Shown here: in pieces, positions 24,569 through 32,883 of the stretch | Numbering within the stretch: position 1 is the first letter of the stretch | Layout of the letters: each line of letters begins with the position of its first letter | Assembly: GCF_000444135.1 (NCBI RefSeq) | Contig: NZ_ATDK01000211.1 | Location: 1 to 44,979 of the forward strand | Direction: 5' to 3' | From: Pseudomonas avellanae BPIC 631 | GTDB taxonomy: Bacteria; Pseudomonadota; Gammaproteobacteria; Pseudomonadales; Pseudomonadaceae | DNA: 44,979 nt | Translations under genes and position numbers: made by a program | The notes under the pieces: generated by a model | The model's database searches: none | Told to the model about the DNA's origin: nothing | The model's input: only the letters and a program-made list of their open reading frames with translations

Positions 24569-25759
24569 ATGATGTTCTCCCTCAAGCCGTGGTCGCGGGG
24601 CCTGGCGCTGGCTTTGCCATTGGCCGTTTTGCTGACGGCGTGTGACAAGTCCGATAAACCGGTAACGCCGCCGGCTGCGCCGCACACCACTTACACTCAG
24701 GCCTCTTGGGAGGCGCTGCCAGCGGTTTCCGAGGCCGATTTGCAAGCCGGTTTCGCCGCATGGCGCAGCGCGTGTGTTCGTTTGAAGGCTGATGCGGTCT
24801 GGGGGCCGACGTGTGCGGCGGCGGCGAGCGTTGCGGCGGCACCGGATGCGACGCAGATCCGTACGTTTCTGCAGGGGCAGTTGCAGGTCTACAGCTTGCG
24901 TGCCGACGGTGGCAGTGCCGATGGCCTGATCACCGGCTACTACGAACCTGTTTACCCTGGCAGCCTGACCCGGACGGCGACCGCCAATGTGCCGGTGTAC
25001 GGCATTCCCGATGACCTGATCGTGGTTAATCTGGACAGCATTTACCCTGAGCTCAAAGGCAAGCGTCTGCGCGGCCGGCTTGAGGGGCGGGTGCTCAAGC
25101 CTTACGACGATGCCGCGACCATCAACGCGCAAGGTTTGAATGCGCCGGTGATCGCCTGGCTGACCGACCCGATGGACCTGCAGTTCCTGCAGATTCAGGG
25201 CTCCGGGCGGGTTAGCCTGGAAGACGGCTCACAGTTGCGTCTGGGCTACGCCGATCAGAACGGTCGTCCGTATCGCGCCATCGGCCGTTGGCTGGTGGAG
25301 CAGGGCGAGTTGAAGAAGGAAGACGTGACGATGGGCAGCATCGCTGCCTGGGCCAAGGCGCATCCGGAGCGGGTCAGCGAGTTGCTGGCCAGTAACCCCA
25401 GCTACGTGTTTTTCGGCCGTAACCCTGACAGCAACGAAGGCCCGCGTGGCTCGCTCAACGTGCCGCTGACGCCGGGTTACAGCGTGGCCATCGACCGCAA
25501 GGTGATTCCGCTGGGCAGCCTGCTCTGGTTGTCTACCACGCGACCGGATGGCAGCAGCGTGGTGCGCCCGGTTGCTGCGCAGGACACGGGCGGTGCGATT
25601 GCGGGTGAAGTCCGCGCTGATCTGTTCTGGGGCACTGGCGATGAGGCCGGGAAGCTGGCAGGTGACATGAAACAGAAAGGCAACATCTGGTTGCTATGGC
25701 CCAAGGGCATGGCGTTGCCGCAGACTGTCGATGCAGCACCTGCGCCCGCCAGCCACTGA
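24569..25759 (+). CDS. mltA: Membrane-bound lytic murein transglycosylase A (lipoprotein)
   Basis: A 396-residue MltA. A lipoprotein signal ends in the lipobox LLTAC (C25), so mature residues are C-D-K-S-D. The MltA barrel follows (GLITGYYEPVYPG, QFLQIQGSGRVSLEDGS), then the 3D domain with the catalytic Asp in AAQDTGGAIAGEVRADLFWG. It cleaves glycan strands to 1,6-anhydro-muropeptides. The ATG at 24569 is chosen since the TTG at 24557 lacks a good site and the hydrophobic core follows directly. Lys and Ser at +3 and +4 are those reported to keep P. aeruginosa lipoproteins in the inner membrane. Confidence 0.92.
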   Translation: MMFSLKPWSRGLALALPLAVLLTACDKSDKPVTPPAAPHTTYTQASWEALPAVSEADLQAGFAAWRSACVRLKADAVWGPTCAAAASVAAAPDATQIRTFLQGQLQVYSLRADGGSADGLITGYYEPVYPGSLTRTATANVPVYGIPDDLIVVNLDSIYPELKGKRLRGRLEGRVLKPYDDAATINAQGLNAPVIAWLTDPMDLQFLQIQGSGRVSLEDGSQLRLGYADQNGRPYRAIGRWLVEQGELKKEDVTMGSIAAWAKAHPERVSELLASNPSYVFFGRNPDSNEGPRGSLNVPLTPGYSVAIDRKVIPLGSLLWLSTTRPDGSSVVRPVAAQDTGGAIAGEVRADLFWGTGDEAGKLAGDMKQKGNIWLLWPKGMALPQTVDAAPAPASH

Positions 25760-25784
25760 TTTAATTCGATCCTTCCCTTGAGCG

Positions 25785-25814
25785 GCTATATATCCGATCC
25801 ATTGGATATATAGC
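25785..25814. repeat. Perfect 11-bp AT-rich inverted repeat
   Basis: GCTATATATCC (25785-25795) and GGATATATAGC (25804-25814) are exact inverted repeats with an 8-nt loop, 26 bp after the mltA stop. No T-run follows. It could be the mltA 3' end or part of the wss control region. Confidence 0.6.
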
Positions 25815-25821
25815 TGCAAGT

Positions 25822-25854
25822 GGGTAAAACCCTCGATTCAACCCCGTTTTACCC
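25822..25854. repeat. Perfect 9-bp inverted repeat GGGTAAAAC/GTTTTACCC
   Basis: GGGTAAAAC (25822-25830) and GTTTTACCC (25846-25854) are exact inverted repeats 15 nt apart in the mltA-wssA gap. Confidence 0.55.
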
Positions 25855-25911
25855 CGAATATTTCCAAATCTACAATTTTGTAACGCCAATAAAATGTCGA
25901 AAAGCGAGTAA

Positions 25912-25930
25912 TTTACCGCTCATCGGTAAA
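25912..25930. promoter_or_regulatory. Perfect dyad TTTACCG-N5-CGGTAAA upstream of wssA
   Basis: A 19-bp dyad (25912-25918 with 25924-25930) of operator-like size and spacing, 112 bp before the wssA start. The binding protein is unknown. Confidence 0.5.
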
Positions 25931-25945
25931 CTCTGGACGCCATAT

Positions 25946-25966
25946 ATCGGTTTATTGACACTGTCA
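25946..25966. promoter_or_regulatory. FleQ-box-like site and overlapping TGACA-C-TGTCA dyad
   Basis: ATCGGTTTATTGAC (25946-25959) matches 11 of 14 bases of GTCAATTTATTGAC, the reverse complement of the FleQ consensus. The 11-bp dyad TGACACTGTCA (25956-25966) overlaps its end. FleQ is a c-di-GMP-responsive regulator of exopolysaccharide operons in pseudomonads, so it is a sensible candidate regulator of wss. Confidence 0.45.
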
Positions 25967-26041
25967 CAATGACATTACCCATTGGTATTAATGCTTTTTC
26001 ACAGGGATCGTGTTTAGCGGTCCCGCTTGAGGTCGTGCAGA

Positions 26042-27181
26042 ATGAGTCGTGCTGACGATGTGGCCAATCTGTTTCAACGTTTTGGCGCGAGCTCGGAAGG
26101 TTATCTGGAGACGGACAACAGCCTGGATTATCAGGAATCGTCCGTTTCCAGCATCCCGTCTGTTGCACTGCAACGAGCGACCTCTCAGCCGTCTCGTGAG
26201 CAACCTTGTTCAACGCTGCCGGCGCAAAACAACGCGACTGCACCTGATTCGATAACGCCCGATAAAACCAGGCGCATAGCCGCTGACACATTGGCGAAAC
26301 TGCTCGCCGAGGCTGTTCAGGCGCGGCAGGCCGAGGCGCAGGCGCGTAACAGCGAGGCACTGGCTCAGTCGATGGGCAAAGGCCAACTTTCCAGAACCCC
26401 GGCACACGTCATCGCGGTGGTGTCAGCCAAAGGCGGGGTGGGTAAAAGCACCTTGAGCGCGGCGCTGACCAGCCTGGTCAAAGTGCCAGGCGGCCAGACG
26501 CTGGCCATCGACCTCGACCCGCAGAACGCCTTGCAGCACCATCTCAACGCCAGCCCGGATGTGGCAGGCCTGGGTGGTGCCAGCCTGAGCGGCGAGAACT
26601 GGCGGGCCCTGTTGTTGAACGGGTCTGCCGACACGCAGTTGCTGGCGTATGGCTCGCTGCAGCTTGACGAGCGTCGTTCTCTGGAGCGTTTTCAGCAAAG
26701 TGACGCGGACTGGCTGGTTCGCCAGATTGCGCGCATGCAATTGAGTGCGCGCGACGTGGTGATTCTCGACGTGCCGTGCGGTGATTTGCTCATGCTGGAA
26801 CAGGCACTGAATGCCGCCAGCCAGGTGCTGGTCGTGCTCACCGCCGATGCGGCGTGCTACCTGACGCTGGACCAGATGCAGGGCTGGCTTGAGCCCGTGC
26901 TGGCCGGTCCGCAGCCGCCGGTCTGTCATTACGTCATCAATCAGTTCGATGCATCGCGCACGTTCAGTCGCGACATGCGCGATGTCATGGCAAAGCGTCT
27001 TGGCGGGCGTTTGCTGGGCATCGTGCACAAGGATAACGCGCTCGCAGAAGCGCTGGCTTACGGACACAACGCAGTACAGGTTCCGAGCGCCTCCACCGGC
27101 ACTCAGGACCTGCGCGTGCTGAGTCACTTGCTGACCACCAGACTGCTGACTCAGGACGTAGAAGAGACCCGATTGTCATGA
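26042..27181 (+). CDS. wssA: WssA: BcsR/P-like motif fused to BcsQ/MinD-type ATPase
   Basis: A 379-residue protein. Residues 5-15 read DDVANLFQRFG, followed by YLE, the signature of the small BcsR/BcsP regulators. After a disordered, Ala/Gln-rich linker comes a MinD/ParA-like ATPase with deviant Walker A SAKGGVGKST (128-137), IDLDPQN and a Walker B strand VVILDVPCGD. BcsQ-type proteins are needed for cellulose production and help assemble or position the synthase. The start is the ATG at 26042, since the ORF upstream to 26027 adds only five residues; GAGG lies 9 nt before it. Its TGA overlaps wssB (ATGA), placing it first in the operon. Confidence 0.9.
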   Translation: MSRADDVANLFQRFGASSEGYLETDNSLDYQESSVSSIPSVALQRATSQPSREQPCSTLPAQNNATAPDSITPDKTRRIAADTLAKLLAEAVQARQAEAQARNSEALAQSMGKGQLSRTPAHVIAVVSAKGGVGKSTLSAALTSLVKVPGGQTLAIDLDPQNALQHHLNASPDVAGLGGASLSGENWRALLLNGSADTQLLAYGSLQLDERRSLERFQQSDADWLVRQIARMQLSARDVVILDVPCGDLLMLEQALNAASQVLVVLTADAACYLTLDQMQGWLEPVLAGPQPPVCHYVINQFDASRTFSRDMRDVMAKRLGGRLLGIVHKDNALAEALAYGHNAVQVPSASTGTQDLRVLSHLLTTRLLTQDVEETRLS

Positions 27182-29398
27182 CTAACCTGTCGCTCGACGC
27201 GTCCCCACCCCGGACGCGCTCATCGCTGTGGCTGAATGCTTTGTCGGCAAGGTTCGGCCAGCAGTCCAGAACCCTGCGCCGCGCACTGAAAACCGTGGCC
27301 ATTGTTGTCGGCCTGCTGCTGATGGCGCTGGTCGTCACGGTGCCTCTGGACCTCTACGCGCAGTGCTTTTTTGCCTTGGCCTGTTTTGCCGCGATGCTGG
27401 TGATTCGCAAGATACCGGGGCGCATTTCGGTGCTGGCGCTGGTGACGCTGTCGTTGCTGGCGTCGTTGCGGTACATGTACTGGCGGCTGACCTCGACTCT
27501 GGATTTCGATAACTGGCTGGACAGCTTGCTGGGCTACGGGCTGATCGTCGCCGAGTTCTACACGCTGATCGTCATCGTGCTGGGTTACGTGCAGACGGCC
27601 TGGCCGCTGCACCGCAAGCCTGTGATCATGCCGAGCGATTCCAGCCAGTGGCCGACTGTGGATGTGTTCATCCCTTCGTACAACGAAGCGCTGAGCATCG
27701 TCAAACTGACCATTTTTGCGGCGCAGTCCATTGATTGGCCGCGAGACAAACTGCGCGTCTACGTACTCGATGACGGCCGCCGAGAAGACTTTCGCGAGTT
27801 CTGCGAGCAGATCGGTGTTGGCTACCTGACCCGTGAAAACAATTACCACGCCAAGGCCGGTAACCTCAACGAAGCGCTCAAGTCCACCGATGGCGAATAC
27901 ATCGCCATGTTCGATGCCGACCACGTGCCGACCCGCTCTTTTTTGCAGGTCGCCATGGGCTGGTTCCTCAAGGACTCAAAGCTTGCGATGTTGCAGACGC
28001 CGCACTTTTTCTTCTCGCCGGACCCGTTCGAAAAGAACCTCGATACCTTCCGCAGTGTGCCCAACGAAGGCGAGCTGTTTTACGGCCTGTTGCAGGACGG
28101 TAACGACCTGTGGAACGCGACCTTCTTCTGTGGCTCGTGTGCGGTGCTGCGGCGTTCGTCGCTGCTGGAAATCGGCGGCGTGGCCACCGAAACCGTGACC
28201 GAAGATGCGCACACTGCGCTGAAGCTCAACCGCGCCGGTTACAACACCGCGTATCTGGCAATCCCGCAGGCAGCGGGGCTGGCGACCGAAAGCCTGTCGC
28301 GCCATGTGGCTCAGCGCATTCGCTGGGCGCGTGGTATGGCGCAGATCTTTCGCACCGACAATCCGTTGCTGGGCAAGGGCCTGTCGATCGGCCAGCGGCT
28401 GTGCTACGCCAACTCCATGCTGCACTTCTTCTATGGCTTGCCGCGTCTGGTATTTCTCACTGCACCACTGGCCTACCTGCTGTTCGGTGCCGAGGTCATG
28501 CACGCCTCGGCGCTGATGATCACCGCTTACGTATTGCCGCACCTGGCGCACGCCAGCCTGACCAACTCCAGGATTCAGGGGCGATTCCGCCATTCGTTCT
28601 GGAACGAGGTCTACGAGGCCGTGCTGGCCTGGTACATCATGGGCCCGGTATTGATGGCCCTGATCAACCCGAAATTCGGTGGTTTCAACGTCACCGACAA
28701 AGGCGGCGTGGTCGAGGAGAAGTTCTTCGACTGGACGCTGGCGCGGCCCTACATCGTGCTGCTGACGCTCAACGCTGTGGTTTTCACGCTCGGTATCTAC
28801 AGCCTGTATCAACTTGGGCTGGAACAACGATGCGATCACCCTGACCATCATCATCAACATGGCCTGGACGATCTACAACATCATCATCACCAGCGCCGCG
28901 ATTGCGGTGGCCAGCGAGATCCGCCAGGTGCGCACTGAACCGCGTGTACAGGCCAGACTGCCGATTCGCGTCACCCGCGCTGATGGCGTGGTGTTCAACG
29001 CTGTGACGCAGGACTTTTCTCAGACCGGCCTGGGGCTTGTCCTGCCTGCCGATGCCGGTATCGACAGTGGCGACAGCATTACGGTGTCGCTGTATCGCGG
29101 TGCGCAGACCAGCCATTTCCCCGCCACGGTGATGTTCTGCCGCGATGGCTATCTGGGCACTCGTTTCGATGATCTGTCACTGCGCCAGCAGAGCGAACTG
29201 GTACGCCTGACGTTCGGGCGGGCCGACACCTGGGCATCGACCTGGGGGCGTGGCAAACCGGATACGCCGCTGGCCGCGCTGCGCGAAGTCAGCCATATCG
29301 GCGTTCGTGGCGTTGTCGAGCTGCTCAAGGCCACCCGCAAGGATTTCGGCCGCCTGTTACCCACACGTAAAAAAACCTCCCCACCTCCCGTAAACTGA
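27178..29398 (+). pseudogene. wssB: Cellulose synthase catalytic subunit WssB, frameshifted
   Basis: BcsA homologue. The first frame (27178-28938) holds N-terminal membrane helices, the GT2 domain with DDG (about 198), DAD (246), TED (about 341) and QRIRW (about 379), and further helices. At 28816-28818 a GGG run shifts it into an unrelated His-rich tail (DHPDHHHQHG). The other frame resumes at once with GWNNDAITLTIIINMAW, the last membrane segment, then PilZ (RQVRTEPRV and DFSQTG) to 29398. Removing one G gives Q-L-G-W and a 739-residue protein, a normal WssB length. As written, the product would lack the final helices and c-di-GMP control. Insertion, assembly error, or rare frameshifting are possible. 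Confidence 0.88.
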
Positions 29399-29412
29399 TG
29401 GATTGAGTAGTC

Positions 29413-31668
29413 ATGACTAAACGGTATTTTATCGGTGCCGAACGGTTCGCCGTTCGCCGCTCATGGGCTTTGTTGGCCTGTGCGTTGCCCGTGCTCTCCA
29501 CGGGGGGTGTCGCAACAGCGGCCGAAACGGCTGCTGCAAACGATGGTTACAGCGTGACGCTGAAGCAGTTGGGGCGTAATTACCCTATGAGCCTGCGCGG
29601 CGTGGACGCCACTGACAGCGTCAACTTCAACGTGCGTGCCGATCAGGTGGTGACCGGCGCGAGCCTGACCCTGAGTTACAGCTACTCACCGGCATTGCTG
29701 GCCGAACTGTCGCAGATCAACGTCATGATCAACGACGAAGTCGCAGCGACTCTGCCGTTGCCCAAAGAGGGCGCTGGCAAGCCGCAGACTCAAGTGATCG
29801 AAATTCCACCGCAGATGATCACCGAGTTCAACCGCCTGAACCTGCAGTTCATCGGCCACTACACAATGAGCTGCGAAGACCCCAAGCATTCCAGCCTGTG
29901 GGCGCGGATCAACAACGACACGCGTCTGGACATCCGCGTGACGCCGTTCGCGTTGCCCAACGATCTGGCCATTTTGCCGCTGCCGTTCTTCGACCGTCGC
30001 GATGACCGTGACGTAAACCTGCCGGTGGTGATGGGCGCGGCACCCGACAACGCCACGCTGGAAGCCGCCGGTGCGCTGGCGTCGTGGATCGGTGCGGCCA
30101 AGACCCGCTCGCGCATGGCCAGCTTCCCGGCGCACTTCAACGAACTGCCGGCCAAGGGCAATGCGCTGGTATTGCTCAAGGGCGAGGGTCCGCTGCAACT
30201 GGGCGCTTTGACCATGCCTGCGCCAAAAGGCCCGACCCTGACGATGGTGACGCACCCCAACGACCCGAACGGCAAGTTGCTGGTGATCACCGGGCGTAAT
30301 TCCGCCGAGCTGAAAAAAGCGGTCAACGCGCTGGTGGTCGGCGGGCAGAGCCTGGTCGGCAGCAGTGCGCTGATCGAACGGGTCGACATGCTCGCGCCGC
30401 GTAAGCCGTATGACGCGCCGAACTGGCTGCCAAGTGATCGGCCGATCAAGCTTGGCGAGCTGATGCCTGCCAACAAACTGAATGTGTCCGGTTACGATCC
30501 GGGTGACATCACTGTGCCGCTGAACCTGCCGCCAGACCTGTTCAGCTGGCGCGAAGACGGTGTGCCGCTGAACCTCAAATACCGCTACACGCCGCAAGAG
30601 CGCTCCAACAATTCGTCGATCATGGTCAGCCTCAACGACACCCTGATCAAGGCCGAGCCGCTGCCGTCGATCGATAATCTGAGCAATTCGATCCTGGCCC
30701 GGCTGACCGGTGGCAACGACACAGTCAGCCGTGAAGCGCACGTGTACCTGCCGCTCAATTCGGTGGCGCTGCAATCGCGGCTGCAACTGCGTTACATGTT
30801 CGATTACCTCAAGCAGGGCGAATGTGGCGACATCATCATCGACAACATGCGCGGCAGCATCGACCCGGAATCGACGCTGGATTTCAGCGGCTACGACCAC
30901 TTCATGGCGATGCCCAACCTGGGCGTGTTCAAGGACTCGGGTTTCCCGTTCACGCGTCTGGCTGACCTGTCGCAAACGGCGGTGGTGCTGGCTGACCAGC
31001 CGAGTACCGAAGACGTCAGCGCGTACCTGAACGTGCTGGGTCGTTTTGGTGAGTCCACCGGTTACCCGGCGACCGGTGTCACAGTGATGCAGGCCGCACA
31101 AATCGCCAGCGCCGCCGACAAGGACATTCTGGTCATGTCTTCCGGACCCGATCAGCCTTTGCTCAACCTGTGGGCCAACCGCCTGCCGACCTCCAGCAAC
31201 GGTCAGCAGCAGGGCTTCGAGCTTTCCGATATGGCGTTCCGCCTGCGTGACTGGATGAGCCCGGACCCGGATGAAAACCTGCGTCGGGCGCGGTTGGCGA
31301 TGGCGTTCTCCAGCGATGCGCGCAGCACCTTCCTGACCGGTTTCGAATCGCCGCTGCACAAAGGCCGCAGCGTGGTGCTGATCTCCAGTGGCCAACCCGG
31401 CGGCATGAGCGACGTGGCCCGTGCGCTGAGCAACAGCGACAAGGTGCAGGGCAGTCTGGTGGTGGTGCGCGGCGATTCCGTCGAAGCACTGGTTGCCGAA
31501 CAGAATTACTACGTCGGTGATCTTGGGCCGATCAAATACGTGCAGTGGCTGATGTCGCGCAACGTGCTGTGGTTGTTGTTGATAGTCGCCGTGGGTGTGG
31601 TGCTGATCACCGGGGTGGCTTACCTGACCCTGCGTTCGCTTGCCAAACGCCGACTGGAGCATGAATAA
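29413..31668 (+). CDS. wssC: WssC, periplasmic cellulose synthase subunit BcsB
   Basis: A 751-residue BcsB. A signal-type N-terminus (about 1-37) precedes paired carbohydrate-binding and flavodoxin-like domains (GYSVTLKQLGRNYPMSLRG, FIGHYTMSCEDPKHSSLWAR, YMFDYLKQGECGDIIIDNM). A single C-terminal membrane helix (VLWLLLIVAVGVVLITGVAY) and a basic tail follow. BcsB guides the glucan through the periplasm and its C-terminal helix is essential for BcsA activity. It starts 14 bp after the wssB stop. All signature segments look intact, which suggests the operon is not generally decayed. Confidence 0.92.
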   Translation: MTKRYFIGAERFAVRRSWALLACALPVLSTGGVATAAETAAANDGYSVTLKQLGRNYPMSLRGVDATDSVNFNVRADQVVTGASLTLSYSYSPALLAELSQINVMINDEVAATLPLPKEGAGKPQTQVIEIPPQMITEFNRLNLQFIGHYTMSCEDPKHSSLWARINNDTRLDIRVTPFALPNDLAILPLPFFDRRDDRDVNLPVVMGAAPDNATLEAAGALASWIGAAKTRSRMASFPAHFNELPAKGNALVLLKGEGPLQLGALTMPAPKGPTLTMVTHPNDPNGKLLVITGRNSAELKKAVNALVVGGQSLVGSSALIERVDMLAPRKPYDAPNWLPSDRPIKLGELMPANKLNVSGYDPGDITVPLNLPPDLFSWREDGVPLNLKYRYTPQERSNNSSIMVSLNDTLIKAEPLPSIDNLSNSILARLTGGNDTVSREAHVYLPLNSVALQSRLQLRYMFDYLKQGECGDIIIDNMRGSIDPESTLDFSGYDHFMAMPNLGVFKDSGFPFTRLADLSQTAVVLADQPSTEDVSAYLNVLGRFGESTGYPATGVTVMQAAQIASAADKDILVMSSGPDQPLLNLWANRLPTSSNGQQQGFELSDMAFRLRDWMSPDPDENLRRARLAMAFSSDARSTFLTGFESPLHKGRSVVLISSGQPGGMSDVARALSNSDKVQGSLVVVRGDSVEALVAEQNYYVGDLGPIKYVQWLMSRNVLWLLLIVAVGVVLITGVAYLTLRSLAKRRLEHE

Positions 31669-31671
31669 GTC

Positions 31672-32883
31672 ATGCCGGCTCTGGTAATCAATTTGCGCCG
31701 CACTGTTGGCTGGATGACCGGTGTGCTGGCGTCGGCGACGCTGACGCCGGTTCTTGCGGCCAGCACCTGCGACAGCCCGGCCTGGCCGTTCTGGCAGGAC
31801 TACGCCACGCGCTACGTGCAGGCCGACGGGCGCATGCTCGAATCCAGCCTGAAAGCCAACCACAGCACTTCCGAAGGCCAGTCCTACGGCATGCTCTTCG
31901 CCTTGGTGGCCAATGATCGCGAGCGCTTCGACAGGCTCTGGACGTGGACTGCCGAAAACATGAACGGTGCCGACCCCAGGACACGCCTGTCCGGCTGGTT
32001 GTGGGGGCAGGGCGAAGATGGCAGCTGGAAACTGCAGGACGCCAACTCTGCGTCCGACGCCGACCTGTGGATCATCTATGCGCTGCTGGAAGCCGCCCGC
32101 ATCTGGCAGCACCCGGCGTATCGAAACGACGCGCTGGCGCTGCTCAATACCGTTGAATCGCGGCTGGTGGTCAACCTGCCGGGGCTGGGCAAGATGCTTC
32201 TCCCCGGCCCCGAAGGTTTCGTGCAGCCCGACCACTTATGGCGTTTGAACGCCAGCTACCTGCCGGTGCCGCTGTTACGGCGTCTGGCCAAGGAAGAACC
32301 GGCTGGCCCGTGGAAGGAAATCGCCGACAACACGGCAAAGCTGATTGACGCATCAAGCCCGAAAGGCTTTATCGCCGACTGGGTGGGTTATCGCGGCACA
32401 TCACCGAAAACCGGGCTGTTCGTGGTCGATCCGGTCACCGGCAAGCTGGGCAGCTACGACGCGATTCGCGTCTACCTCTGGGCGGGCATGACGCCTGCGT
32501 CCGACCCGTTGGCCGCGCGCTTGCTGGCGCGTCTCGACGGCATGGCGGTCAGCACGGCCTCCAGCGGTACGCCCCCGGAAAAAGTCCAGGTGATGAGTGG
32601 CGTGAGCCAAGGCCAGGCTCCGTTTGGTTATTCGGCGGCGCTGCTGCCGTACTTCCAGGCCAAGGGTCAGACGTGGCTGGCGGAACAGCAGCAGCGCAGG
32701 GTCGAAGCAGGCGTCAGCACGGCGCTGGCCCGCGACCCGACAGATCGCACCGAACCTGCCTATTACAACCTCATGCTCAGCCTGTTTGCCTTGGGCTGGG
32801 TCGAAAAACGCTATCAGTTCCGTGAAGACGGGACCCTCAAGTTGTCATGGGAGACGTCATGCCCGCGCGCCGCCACACGTTAG
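31672..32883 (+). CDS. wssD: WssD, endo-1,4-beta-glucanase (GH8, BcsZ)
   Basis: A 403-residue periplasmic GH8 enzyme. A signal peptide ends near VLAAS. The general acid Glu is in TSEGQSYGMLFAL, and the catalytic Asp region reads GSYDAIRVYLWAG; DADLWI lines the cleft. BcsZ trims or proofreads cellulose during export and is required for normal output in many systems. It starts 3 bp after wssC and its 3' end overlaps wssE by 25 bp. Confidence 0.93.
   Translation: MPALVINLRRTVGWMTGVLASATLTPVLAASTCDSPAWPFWQDYATRYVQADGRMLESSLKANHSTSEGQSYGMLFALVANDRERFDRLWTWTAENMNGADPRTRLSGWLWGQGEDGSWKLQDANSASDADLWIIYALLEAARIWQHPAYRNDALALLNTVESRLVVNLPGLGKMLLPGPEGFVQPDHLWRLNASYLPVPLLRRLAKEEPAGPWKEIADNTAKLIDASSPKGFIADWVGYRGTSPKTGLFVVDPVTGKLGSYDAIRVYLWAGMTPASDPLAARLLARLDGMAVSTASSGTPPEKVQVMSGVSQGQAPFGYSAALLPYFQAKGQTWLAEQQQRRVEAGVSTALARDPTDRTEPAYYNLMLSLFALGWVEKRYQFREDGTLKLSWETSCPRAATR

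Noticed and set aside
25983..25994. Sigma54 promoter before wssA
   Set aside because: GG and GC are only 7 nt apart instead of 10.
29686..32235. 849-codon open frame on the minus strand
   Set aside because: Lies opposite wssC and wssD. The translation is rich in His, Arg and Gln with no domain, as expected for the antisense of GC-rich genes.
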